From contig CADFKY010000045.1 in NCBI GenBank assembly GCA_902834965.1, positions 1 to 7,623 on the forward strand: a DNA stretch of 7,623 nucleotides, in the 5' to 3' direction. The stretch comes from Veillonellaceae bacterium. GTDB taxonomy: Bacteria > Bacillota_C > Negativicutes > Veillonellales > Veillonellaceae. The translations under genes and the position numbers were made by a program. Every line of letters begins with the position of its first letter. Position 1 is the stretch's first letter. The notes beneath the pieces were generated by a model. It searched no databases. It was not told the DNA's origin and saw only the letters and a program-made list of their open reading frames with translations. Below, one piece after another: positions 1 to 5,925 of the stretch.

Positions 1-382
1 GATAGATAGGTGCATTTCTTTTATAATATACAACCTCTAGCACATCATTTCGATCAAGACGTGCTGTATAAAGCTGATATCCAAAAGTTATATAACTAGG
101 TGCCTCAGCCTCATACGGCAATTTCTGAGTAACCTCTGTTATCCCCTTAAAGTTACGAGCACTGTCTTGAGTCATTATAGGCCAGCCTACTAATTGCGTT
201 CTTGGTATTTGAATAATTGCAGAAGCATTATTCATATTTGGCGTAATATTTTTAGACTTAAATGCGGCCTCAGATTTATTAATAGATGCAGACTGATCAA
301 CAGTATCTGCGGATACGTAGCTTACAGATAGTAACCCAACAGCTATAGCAGCTAAAATGGACTTACCTATAGTTTTCTTCAT
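1..382 (-). CDS. Secreted protein, N-terminal part, possibly DUF4367-like (runs off the left edge)
   Basis: An open frame of 127 codons starts at the ATG at 382-380 and continues past the window edge without a stop. A strong ribosome binding site (AGGAGAG) lies five bases upstream, which decides the start. The first 25 or so residues form a classical signal peptide: MKK, a hydrophobic stretch rich in Ala, Leu and Val, then a small-residue end (YVSA), so the product is exported. The mature part is polar and rich in Asn and Ser. Near the visible end the segment PSYITFGYQLYTARLD followed by a VVYYKR strand resembles the 'P..ylP.GY.l....' core of DUF4367-type domains. That assignment comes from memory of the pattern, not a search. 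Function is unknown. It is transcribed away from the terminator of the upstream oxidase gene, so it is probably its own transcription unit. Confidence 0.8.
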   Translation of the reverse strand, partial: MKKTIGKSILAAIAVGLLSVSYVSADTVDQSASINKSEAAFKSKNITPNMNNASAIIQIPRTQLVGWPIMTQDSARNFKGITEVTQKLPYEAEAPSYITFGYQLYTARLDRNDVLEVVYYKRNAPIY

Positions 383-423
383 ATTCTCTCCTATTACAAA
401 AATTTATAATATACTCCACACAT

Positions 424-452
424 ATAATGATATATTTTCTTATTTATATCAA
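424..452 (-). promoter_or_regulatory. Possible promoter of the left-edge secreted gene
   Basis: On the minus strand TTGATA (452-447) is followed after 17 bases by CATTAT (429-424), giving a leader of about 35 bases before the start at 382. The -10 box is poor (four of six) and the region is very AT-rich, so other placements are possible. Short inverted repeats lie just upstream: AATAGG/CCTATT at 454-468 and GTAGCT/AGCTAC at 471-484. Confidence 0.35.
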
Positions 453-559
453 AAATAGGTACCCTATTCTGTAGCTCTAGCTACTTCATAAAACTTTTAT
501 AAAATCCATCTTGAAAGTAAGATCTCCTAATGAGAGAGTTATACCGTATTCATTTGTAT

Positions 560-606
560 AAAAAAATCCTACTGAACGCTATATCATAATAGAGTTCAAT
601 AGGATT
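560..606 (-). terminator. Intrinsic terminator of the NimA-like oxidase gene
   Basis: The arms at 565-577 and 594-606 pair over 13 bp with a single G-U pair. On the minus strand the hairpin is followed by a run of seven T (566-560). It begins ten bases after the stop codon of the oxidase gene. There is no T-run on the plus strand, so it acts only on minus-strand transcripts. Confidence 0.9.
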
Positions 607-615
607 GTTGTGTCA

Positions 616-1128
616 TTATTTAATTAATGGCGGCATAATAGTATCTTCTTCAAGTTGTCTTCGTCTTTTTGCAGTATAGTCCACCACTTTAATTTGAACT
701 ACGCCTACAGAGTTTACCATGGCTTCCGTAAAAGCAAATTCACGATTTGTTTGATGGTCCATCAAAACTTGTAATCCATGAGCCTTTTCATCAATACTTT
801 CTAAATAAGTCGCCACCCCTCGTCCCATGACACTGGAATAAACTGAACTATATTTACAAGGCATATCTCCACCTGAAACAAGTGCCTCATCGCTACCATC
901 AATTTCAATAAATACATGTGGATTCGCTTGAATCAAACTAAACTTTTTCCCCTCATAATGGCCATGTACATAAATATAAAGTACTTCATCTATAAATTCA
1001 TATCCAAAATGTAGGGGTACTACGTAAGGGTAATCATTATCCATCATGCCCAGGTGAATGATACGAGTACTATTTAAAATGCCCTTAATTTCATCTATAT
1101 CTGTAACCTTGCGATCTTGTCGTCTCAT
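616..1128 (-). CDS. Pyridoxamine 5'-phosphate oxidase-fold (NimA-like) flavin-binding protein
   Basis: 170 residues, complete. The ATG at 1128 has a TGGAGA ribosome binding site five bases upstream. The protein follows the pattern of the NimA/putative-PNPOx family: an N-terminal MRRQDRK, then strands around IIHLGMMDNDYPYVVPLHF (residues 23-41), a YIYVHGHYEGKK segment (51-62) where the family binds flavin phosphate, and a C-terminal YSSVMGRGVATYLES plus helix (97-111). Length suits the family (about 150-180). Members are small cytoplasmic split-barrel dimers that bind FMN. Some reduce 5-nitroimidazoles, but most have unknown substrates, so drug resistance should not be assumed. It stands alone between its own promoter and terminator, divergent from the permease. 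Confidence 0.87.
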   Translation of the reverse strand: MRRQDRKVTDIDEIKGILNSTRIIHLGMMDNDYPYVVPLHFGYEFIDEVLYIYVHGHYEGKKFSLIQANPHVFIEIDGSDEALVSGGDMPCKYSSVYSSVMGRGVATYLESIDEKAHGLQVLMDHQTNREFAFTEAMVNSVGVVQIKVVDYTAKRRRQLEEDTIMPPLIK

Positions 1129-1168
1129 ATAGTCTCCACAGTTTTACGTAAAATATAATCTATGTATC

Positions 1169-1177
1169 ATTATAGCA
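1169..1177 (-). promoter_or_regulatory. Extended -10 promoter of the NimA-like gene
   Basis: The minus strand reads TTTGCTATAAT: a perfect TATAAT (1174-1169) preceded by TGC, an extended -10. No good -35 hexamer is seen at 16-18 bases, which is usual for extended -10 promoters. The implied leader is about 35 bases. Confidence 0.6.
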
Positions 1178-1201
1178 AATTTTCGATATCATATATGAAA
1201 A

Positions 1202-1251
1202 AGTATTATTTTGAAGGTATAAACAACTACTCTTTACTTATAAATAATACT
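1202..1251. repeat. 10-bp perfect inverted repeat between divergent promoters
   Basis: AGTATTATTT at 1202-1211 is the exact reverse complement of AAATAATACT at 1242-1251, separated by 30 bases. It lies between the minus-strand promoter of the NimA-like gene and the plus-strand promoter of the permease. It could be a two-site operator, but the sequence is so AT-rich that chance is plausible. Confidence 0.4.
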
Positions 1252-1283
1252 ATTTCTAATATATGTCTACTGTATAAATACAT

Positions 1284-1312
1284 TTGACTTTTTACAATAG
1301 ATACTGTATTAT
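1284..1312 (+). promoter_or_regulatory. Promoter of the amino acid permease gene
   Basis: TTGACT (1284-1289), a 17-base spacer and TATTAT (1307-1312) make a good sigma-A-type promoter. Transcription would start near 1319, giving a leader of about 90 bases before the permease ATG at 1409. Confidence 0.75.
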
Positions 1313-1344
1313 AAGAAAATAGTTTTATAGATTCTATAGATTAT

Positions 1345-1378
1345 AAAAGCTATGGTCATCCATGGCTTTTTATATTTG
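1345..1378 (+). terminator. Terminator-like hairpin in the permease leader (possible attenuator)
   Basis: The arms AAAAGCTATGG (1345-1355) and CCATGGCTTTT (1360-1370) pair over 11 bp with one G-U pair around a TCAT loop and run into TTTTTATATTT. It lies between the permease promoter and its start codon. An upstream TTTTATA (1323-1329) is complementary to TATAAAA (1342-1348), which overlaps the 5' arm, so a competing but weak antiterminator can be drawn. No T-box sequence or known riboswitch core was recognised in this short leader. Confidence 0.6.
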
Positions 1379-1408
1379 TAGATAGTTTGTAGAAAAGAGG
1401 TCTTTACT

Positions 1409-2851
1409 ATGTCTGATACGCATCAGTTAAAACGGGGCCTTAAGAACCGGCATGTACAGTTACTCGCCATTGGCGGTGCCATCGGTACAGGCTTATTCTT
1501 AGGCTCCGGCCGCGCCATTCACTTGGCAGGTCCATCCATCATTTTTGCTTACCTAATTACAGGTATTATATGCTTCTTTATCATGAGAGCATTAGGCGAA
1601 TTGTTATTATCTAACTTGGACCATCACTCTTTTATTGATTTTGTAGAAGATTATTTAGGAGATCGAGCAGCCTTTATCACAGGATGGACATACTGGTTCT
1701 GTTGGCTTTCACTAGCTATGGCCGATTTAACAGCCGTAGGCCTCTATATGCAGTTCTGGATACCGTGGCTGCCTCAATGGATACCGGCCCTTGTCGTCCT
1801 AGTCGCATTGCTATTAATGAACCTAACAGCTGTAAAATACTTCGGTGAAATGGAGTTCTGGTTTGCTTTAATTAAGGTAATCGCCATCATTTCCCTCATT
1901 ATCATCGGTATTATCATGATTGTCACAGGTTTTACTACAGATGCTGGCGTCGCCGCTTTTAGTAATATGTGGAATTATGGGGGCTGGTTCCCAAATGGAA
2001 CGATGGGCTTTATCTTATCATTCCAAATGGTTGTTTTCGCTTTCACAGGTATCGAGCTCGTAGGTTTGACAGCTGGTGAAACAGAGGATCCTGAAAAGGT
2101 TATCCCTATGGCGATTAACAACATCCCATTACGCATTATTTTGTTCTATGTGGGCTCTTTGGCTATCATCATGAGTATTTACCCTTGGACAGCCGTTAAC
2201 CCATCTGCTAGTCCATTTGTAGCCGTATTTACAGCAGTTGGTATTGCAGCCGCTGCAGGTATCGTAAACTTCGTAGTTCTTACATCTGCTGCCTCTGCTA
2301 CAAACTCTGGTATCTTTAGTACAGGCCGTATGATTTATGCTCTTGCCAAACGCGGTCATGCGCCAAGCTCTATGCGTCGCTTAACACACAGTAGCGTACC
2401 ATATCAAGCAACAATCTTCTCTGCTGCTGTACTATTGATTACGGTTGTACTCAACTATGTAATGCCAGAAGCAGTATTCGTTATGATTACATCTATCTCT
2501 ACATTCTGCTTCATCTTCATTTGGGCCATGATGGTTATTTGTCACCTTAAATATCGCAAGAAAAATCCTGAATTAGCGGCACAATCTAAATTCAAAATGC
2601 CTCTATTCCCAGTGATGAATTACATAATCCTCGCATTCTTTGTCTTCATTCTAGGTATTCTCGCCTTAAACGAAGACACTCGAATTGCCCTCTTGTTCAC
2701 ACCAATTTGGTTCGTTATCCTCTGGGCCTTCTACTCTATGCTTAATACGGACGATGAAGATGCGCTCAGTGAGGAACTTATCGAAATGGCTGGCGTAAAA
2801 GAAATTTACAAAAAACCTAAAAAAGAAGATTCTGATGATTACATAATCTAA
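1409..2851 (+). CDS. cycA: APC-family amino acid permease, CycA-type (D-serine/D-alanine/glycine transporter)
   Basis: 480 residues, complete. The ATG follows AAAGAGG with an eight-base gap. The protein resembles E. coli CycA along its whole length: the APC signature GGAIGTGLFLGSG (22-34), LAGPSIIFAYLI in TM2, MRALGELLLSNL, GWTYWFCWLSLAMAD, VKYFGEMEFWFALIK, GIELVGLTAGETEDPEK, and NFVVLTSAASATNSGIFST. About twelve membrane segments are visible, ending in an acidic and lysine-rich cytoplasmic tail of some 35 residues that is longer than in E. coli. CycA proteins are inner-membrane, proton-coupled importers of small neutral amino acids such as glycine, alanine and D-serine. The exact substrate here is inferred. 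It is the only plus-strand gene in the window and is monocistronic, with its own promoter, a leader hairpin and a shared downstream terminator. Confidence 0.9.
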   Translation: MSDTHQLKRGLKNRHVQLLAIGGAIGTGLFLGSGRAIHLAGPSIIFAYLITGIICFFIMRALGELLLSNLDHHSFIDFVEDYLGDRAAFITGWTYWFCWLSLAMADLTAVGLYMQFWIPWLPQWIPALVVLVALLLMNLTAVKYFGEMEFWFALIKVIAIISLIIIGIIMIVTGFTTDAGVAAFSNMWNYGGWFPNGTMGFILSFQMVVFAFTGIELVGLTAGETEDPEKVIPMAINNIPLRIILFYVGSLAIIMSIYPWTAVNPSASPFVAVFTAVGIAAAAGIVNFVVLTSAASATNSGIFSTGRMIYALAKRGHAPSSMRRLTHSSVPYQATIFSAAVLLITVVLNYVMPEAVFVMITSISTFCFIFIWAMMVICHLKYRKKNPELAAQSKFKMPLFPVMNYIILAFFVFILGILALNEDTRIALLFTPIWFVILWAFYSMLNTDDEDALSEELIEMAGVKEIYKKPKKEDSDDYII

Positions 2852-2854
2852 CAA

Positions 2855-2881
2855 AAAGGCCCGTGCTATGCACGGGCTTTT
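2855..2881. terminator. Bidirectional intrinsic terminator between convergent genes
   Basis: GCCCGTGC (2859-2866) and GCACGGGC (2870-2877) form an 8-bp GC-rich stem around a TAT loop, extended by flanking A/T pairs. A T-run follows on the plus strand (2878-2881), and the A-run at 2853-2857 gives five T on the minus strand. It lies just after the permease stop and just after the stop of the convergent exported-protein gene, so it can serve both. Confidence 0.93.
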
Positions 2882-2884
2882 CTT

Positions 2885-3457
2885 TCACTTCATAGTAGGG
2901 AAGTTTTGTTGTTCATATTGTTGTTGATAAGCAGGTAGATTACTTGTATCTTCACCATAATTAAAGATTGTTTTAGTACGGTATCCGCCTTGAGTAATGA
3001 TGAGATCAATGGAGGATGGTACCTCTTGACCATTCTGTTGTAAATGGTTAACCAATTCTTGTAGTGCTTCAACTTGTCGCAAAGAACCAGTCATGTATTT
3101 ACCTTTAGATAGGCCTGTATTTCTAATGACTTGGCCATTATATACTTGACCATTTTTATCCGTGTAATAGAAACGTACAGCTGCTTTATCTCCTGTAGGC
3201 ACTGCTTTAATATAGATGGTCTTCCAATTCTTCTTAATCATCACTCTCGTAGCATCAGCTAACTTATTGGATAAACGTTGTGTTTCTTTATTGGTAGACT
3301 TGGATACACCATTAACCTGTTGAATTTCATCATTCATAGGCATTTCAATAGGTGATACTACAGAATCTTGTTGTACCTTCTTCGCATCTGCAGGCTGCAC
3401 CGCCAACACACCAACGGCCGCCATTACAGCTAGTGTTGTAAGAGCAAATTTCTTCAT
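2885..3457 (-). CDS. Exported protein with a YezG/DUF600-like domain
   Basis: 190 residues from the ATG at 3457. This start has a GAGGAGAG ribosome binding site and opens a clean signal peptide (MKKFALTTLAVMAAVGVLAV, cleavage likely after ADA at 25). An in-frame ATG at 3520 lies inside the promoter and cannot be used. After a polar linker (26-60) comes a domain of about 110 residues with the pattern KKNWKTIYIKAV...RFYYTDKNGQVY, a middle helix (125-141), and a closing strand pair (148-167) ending FNYGED. This order resembles YezG/DUF600 proteins, which are cytoplasmic immunity proteins in Bacillus. The match is by eye and function is unproven. The C-terminus is rich in Gln. Readthrough from the upstream membrane protein gene is possible, as no terminator separates them. 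Confidence 0.85.
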   Translation of the reverse strand: MKKFALTTLAVMAAVGVLAVQPADAKKVQQDSVVSPIEMPMNDEIQQVNGVSKSTNKETQRLSNKLADATRVMIKKNWKTIYIKAVPTGDKAAVRFYYTDKNGQVYNGQVIRNTGLSKGKYMTGSLRQVEALQELVNHLQQNGQEVPSSIDLIITQGGYRTKTIFNYGEDTSNLPAYQQQYEQQNFPTMK

Positions 3458-3509
3458 TCTATCTCTCCTCATATAGGATTCCCTAAACAAATTATATTTT
3501 ATACAATAT

Positions 3510-3538
3510 ATTATATTCACTTAGTGCATAAATTTCAA
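3510..3538 (-). promoter_or_regulatory. Promoter of the exported YezG-like protein gene
   Basis: On the minus strand TTGAAA (3538-3533), 17 bases, then a perfect TATAAT (3515-3510). Transcription would start near 3503, about 45 bases before the ATG at 3457. This rules out the upstream in-frame ATG at 3520. The -35 box lies two bases beyond the stop codon of the preceding gene. Confidence 0.85.
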
Positions 3539-3539
3539 G

Positions 3540-4436
3540 TTAGTCTAACTTTGTAGAACTTGTATTCTTAATTACCTGATTCCAATGTTCAAATCTTTCA
3601 GTATTATAATTCATATCCATATATTTGATATTGAAGGAATCTATAGACTTCAAGTTATTATAAAACTCCATCTCATCTGTATTAGTATTCCAGAATAACA
3701 TCATATTTTCATGTATAGGTATACCATAATACTGTTCAGCTTTAAAAAATTCAAATGGTAAATTCATGTTAGGCTTCGCATAGTTAAGAGGACTAACAGT
3801 AAGCAAATAGGTATCGCCTGCCTTACCATTCATGTATAAATCTCTAGGAATTAAAGAGTCTGATATTACTTTATCCTTCTTTATACCATGTTTACTAACA
3901 TTCTTATTTTGAACAGAAATCGAGTCTGTATTCACTATTTTGCTAGCAGATAAATCAGGACTTAAGATATATTTAGCGCTCCCATTAGAAGCTATAATTT
4001 TACCATCTATATAGTCTAGTGAAGCGGAGAATTTATCGAATTCATATCCAATAACATTAGAGCTTAAAGATGTATCATTAATCTTAAAAATTAATAGTGG
4101 ATACAAATTCATATTTGAAATTGCAGCATTAGAACGTGCAAGCAGATATAATTCATCATTAACGATAAGAGAGTCGAAAATATAGCAGTTATATTCTGTC
4201 ATAATAGGCAATACATTAACAACATAGGATTCAGAGTAATTGCTTGCATTTATAACTGTCACGGTTGCATTAGGATTACGATTAAGATCAACTGTAATAT
4301 TTTTCTCTAGAATTACCCCTTGTTTCGACAAAATACGTGTCTCATTTCTCGTACCACTAAAGTGCAAAGCACACAAAACAAGAATAAGGAAAACAATAAA
4401 ACTTACAATATAATGTTTCTTTATCCACCGTAACAT
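3540..4436 (-). CDS. Hypothetical single-pass membrane protein with a large extracytoplasmic domain
   Basis: 298 residues from the ATG at 4436, which has GGTGA five bases upstream. An in-frame ATG at 4502 lies upstream of the likely promoter, within the preceding terminator, and is rejected. A short basic N-terminus (RWIKKH) is followed by one membrane helix (about 9-26); the rest should face outward. Cys22 in LVLC does not make a good lipobox. The outer part is rich in Asn, Ser, Ile and Tyr, with several strand-turn-strand segments (DSLIVNDELYLLAR, DYIDGKIIAS, GDTYLLTVS, NMMLFWNTNTDEMEF) that suggest an all-beta, possibly propeller-like fold. I recognise no family, and this fold guess is weak. 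The coding sequence is more AT-rich than the permease and synthase genes. It lies 82 bases upstream of the exported YezG-like gene with no terminator between, so the two may be partly co-transcribed. Confidence 0.75.
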   Translation of the reverse strand: MLRWIKKHYIVSFIVFLILVLCALHFSGTRNETRILSKQGVILEKNITVDLNRNPNATVTVINASNYSESYVVNVLPIMTEYNCYIFDSLIVNDELYLLARSNAAISNMNLYPLLIFKINDTSLSSNVIGYEFDKFSASLDYIDGKIIASNGSAKYILSPDLSASKIVNTDSISVQNKNVSKHGIKKDKVISDSLIPRDLYMNGKAGDTYLLTVSPLNYAKPNMNLPFEFFKAEQYYGIPIHENMMLFWNTNTDEMEFYNNLKSIDSFNIKYMDMNYNTERFEHWNQVIKNTSSTKLD

Positions 4437-4460
4437 AGAATCACCATCTCTCTTACTTAT

Positions 4461-4488
4461 AGTATAGCTAAATCTATCAACTAGTAAA
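4461..4488 (-). promoter_or_regulatory. Likely promoter of the hypothetical membrane protein gene
   Basis: On the minus strand TTTACT (4488-4483), 16 bases, then TATACT (4466-4461), with the start codon about 18 bases past the expected transcription start. The -35 box overlaps the T-run of the upstream terminator. A TTGATA at 4480-4475 is too close to act with this -10. Confidence 0.5.
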
Positions 4489-4548
4489 AGAAAAGGCTTC
4501 AACCATTTCTTAGCGAAATATTTTCGTCGATAGTTGGTTGAAGCCTTT
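4485..4548 (-). terminator. Intrinsic terminator of the CDF transporter gene
   Basis: Perfect 14-bp arms AAAGGCTTCAACCA (4492-4505) and TGGTTGAAGCCTTT (4535-4548) enclose a 29-base loop that contains a smaller CGAAA/TTTCG hairpin. On the minus strand it is followed by TTTTCTTTTAC. It starts 12 bases after the transporter stop codon. Confidence 0.88.
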
Positions 4549-4560
4549 ATTTATATTCTA

Positions 4561-5685
4561 TTAGTTACTAAAGTCTGTATCTACAATAGCAAATTGTACA
4601 TAATCAGGACATCGTTTTTGCATTTCTGCTTTAATTTTTTCTAATGTACCATGTGGATCTTCTTCGTCAAAGTCAAAGATAATATCGTAGTAGATAACTT
4701 TCTTCTCTTCGTGTACGTAAAAGGCATGTACTTGTACAACATGTGTATATAAGCTTACAACTTGGTCAAGAGCTTGTCTAATTTCAAGCACTTCCACACT
4801 TGGTTGGTTTTCAGCATAGACGCCAACGGTCATATTAATACCAAATTTTTTATAAAGATGAACAGCAATACCTTTTGTCAAAGGATGAATATCAGCCATA
4901 GTCATCGTATCTGGTACGGTAATATGTACAGAGCCAATTGTTTCACCAGGTCCGTAGCTATTCAAAACCAAGTCATATACACCACCTACATTTGGATGTT
5001 GAGCGATGGTTTCTTTAATATCACGGATTAAGTTATCATCTGCACGAACACCAAGCAAGTGATTATACATTTCTTTTAAAATGTCATAAGCAGCTTTCAA
5101 AATCAAAACAGAGATCACTGCACCAACATAACCTTGAATATCAAAGTTAAAGAAGAATACTAAGCCTGCAGATACTAATGTGGCAAAGGTAATTACTGCA
5201 TCAAAGAGCGCATCTATACCAGACGCTACAAGCGCATCAGATTTGTATTTCTCGCCTTGTGCCTTGATATAGCGGCCCATCACAACTTTCACCACAATAG
5301 CAACGGCGATGATAACGAGGCTTGGAATATCAAAGGTAGATACCTCAGGGTGAAGAATTTTATCAATAGATTCTTTAAGAGATCCGATACCTGCACCAAG
5401 GATGATGAAGGCAATTGCCATGGTAGTCATATATTCTATGCGACCATGTCCAAAAGGATGCTCCTTATCGGCCCCTTTAGCGGCTAATTTTGTACCAACG
5501 ATGGTCAATACAGAGGACAATACATCCGTTAAGTTGTTCACCGCATCAAGGATGATAGCGATGGAGTTAGACGCAAGGCCTACAATCATTTTAAAGATAA
5601 CGAGAACGACGTTACCTATAATACCTTTTATACTGGCAAGCGTAATTCCCCGATTACGTGCTGCACTATTTTCTTGCAAAATCAT
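4561..5685 (-). CDS. Cation diffusion facilitator, probable Mn(II) exporter (MntE-like metal motif)
   Basis: 374 residues, complete. The ATG at 5685 follows AAGAGGTG by four bases. Six membrane helices span about residues 15-200. The transport-site residues are N50/D54 in helix 2 (NNLTD) and D158/D162 in helix 5 (DALFD). In this family H/DxxxD-HxxxD sites mark zinc carriers, while the N-D-D-D set is that of the manganese exporter MntE of Streptococcus, so Mn(II) export is inferred. The family motif EHPFGHGRIEY is at 75-85. A first cytoplasmic dimerisation domain (about 212-292) is followed by a second stretch of similar size and look (about 297-374, ending VQFAIVDTDFSN), giving a tail about twice the usual length. 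The gene has its own promoter and terminator. No Mn riboswitch (yybP-ykoY) is seen in the short leader. Confidence 0.9.
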   Translation of the reverse strand: MILQENSAARNRGITLASIKGIIGNVVLVIFKMIVGLASNSIAIILDAVNNLTDVLSSVLTIVGTKLAAKGADKEHPFGHGRIEYMTTMAIAFIILGAGIGSLKESIDKILHPEVSTFDIPSLVIIAVAIVVKVVMGRYIKAQGEKYKSDALVASGIDALFDAVITFATLVSAGLVFFFNFDIQGYVGAVISVLILKAAYDILKEMYNHLLGVRADDNLIRDIKETIAQHPNVGGVYDLVLNSYGPGETIGSVHITVPDTMTMADIHPLTKGIAVHLYKKFGINMTVGVYAENQPSVEVLEIRQALDQVVSLYTHVVQVHAFYVHEEKKVIYYDIIFDFDEEDPHGTLEKIKAEMQKRCPDYVQFAIVDTDFSN

Positions 5686-5719
5686 ACTACACCTCTTACA
5701 TTCATTTCACTAAGCTACA

Positions 5720-5767
5720 AATCGAAGCCTATCGATTTATCTATGTTCTTATTATAGCTTATCGATT
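5720..5767. repeat. Repeated TATCGATT motifs around the CDF promoter
   Basis: TATCGATT occurs at 5730-5737 and again at 5760-5767. The first copy forms an inverted pair with AATCGA at 5720-5725. One copy lies in the -35/-10 spacer, the others just downstream of the expected transcription start. This is the arrangement of a repressor site, but no specific regulator can be named. Confidence 0.4.
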
Positions 5768-5779
5768 ATCATTTGTCAT
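5751..5779 (-). promoter_or_regulatory. Promoter of the CDF transporter gene
   Basis: On the minus strand ATGACA (5779-5774, five of six to TTGACA), a 17-base spacer and a perfect TATAAT (5756-5751). The transcript would start near 5744, with a leader of about 60 bases. Confidence 0.8.
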
Positions 5780-5782
5780 TAT

Positions 5783-5796
5783 ATTTTTCGAAAAAT
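5783..5796. repeat. 14-bp perfect palindrome upstream of the CDF promoter
   Basis: ATTTTTCGAAAAAT is a perfect palindrome centred between 5789 and 5790, four bases upstream of the -35 box of the transporter gene. It could be an operator or an AT-rich UP-like element. Confidence 0.5.
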
Positions 5797-5855
5797 TTTC
5801 ATTAAAATTATTGTAATTACTGAATTATCAATAATTCTCAATTCTCAATTAGATT

Positions 5856-5925
5856 ATTTGATGTATTGTGACTTCACAATATATAGGACAGATTTATTGT
5901 TAACAATAATGTAATCAGATCAAAT
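5856..5925. repeat. Nested inverted repeats after the pseudouridine synthase gene
   Basis: An outer pair ATTTGAT (5856-5862) and ATCAAAT (5919-5925, ending at the last base of the synthase stop codon) encloses two palindromes. The first is TATTGTGA-CT-TCACAATA (5864-5881); the second is the 16-bp perfect TTATTGTTAACAATAA (5894-5909). Both use a TATTGT half-site. Neither is followed by a T-run, so an intrinsic terminator is not supported. As RNA it could fold as a three-way junction in the synthase 3' end; as DNA it could bind a dimeric regulator. The rest of the gap (5797-5855) is AT-rich and shows only weak short repeats. Confidence 0.55.

Noticed and set aside
1319..1408. T-box leader for the amino acid permease
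   Set aside because: The leader is about 90 bases, and no T-box motif or specifier-type stem is seen.
3458..3520. Upstream in-frame start of the exported YezG-like protein
   Set aside because: The ATG at 3520 lies between the -35 and -10 boxes and would spoil the signal peptide; the ATG at 3457 has the ribosome binding site.
4437..4502. Upstream in-frame start of the hypothetical membrane protein
   Set aside because: It begins within the terminator of the transporter gene, upstream of the likely promoter; the ATG at 4436 has a Shine-Dalgarno-like sequence and leads into the membrane helix.
5686..5750. yybP-ykoY manganese riboswitch in front of the Mn-type exporter
   Set aside because: The leader is only about 60 bases and lacks the conserved core of that riboswitch.
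5757..5779. Fur box in the CDF promoter (ATGATAAT segment)
   Set aside because: Only part of the site resembles the Fur consensus; the second half-site (GATAAGC) does not match.
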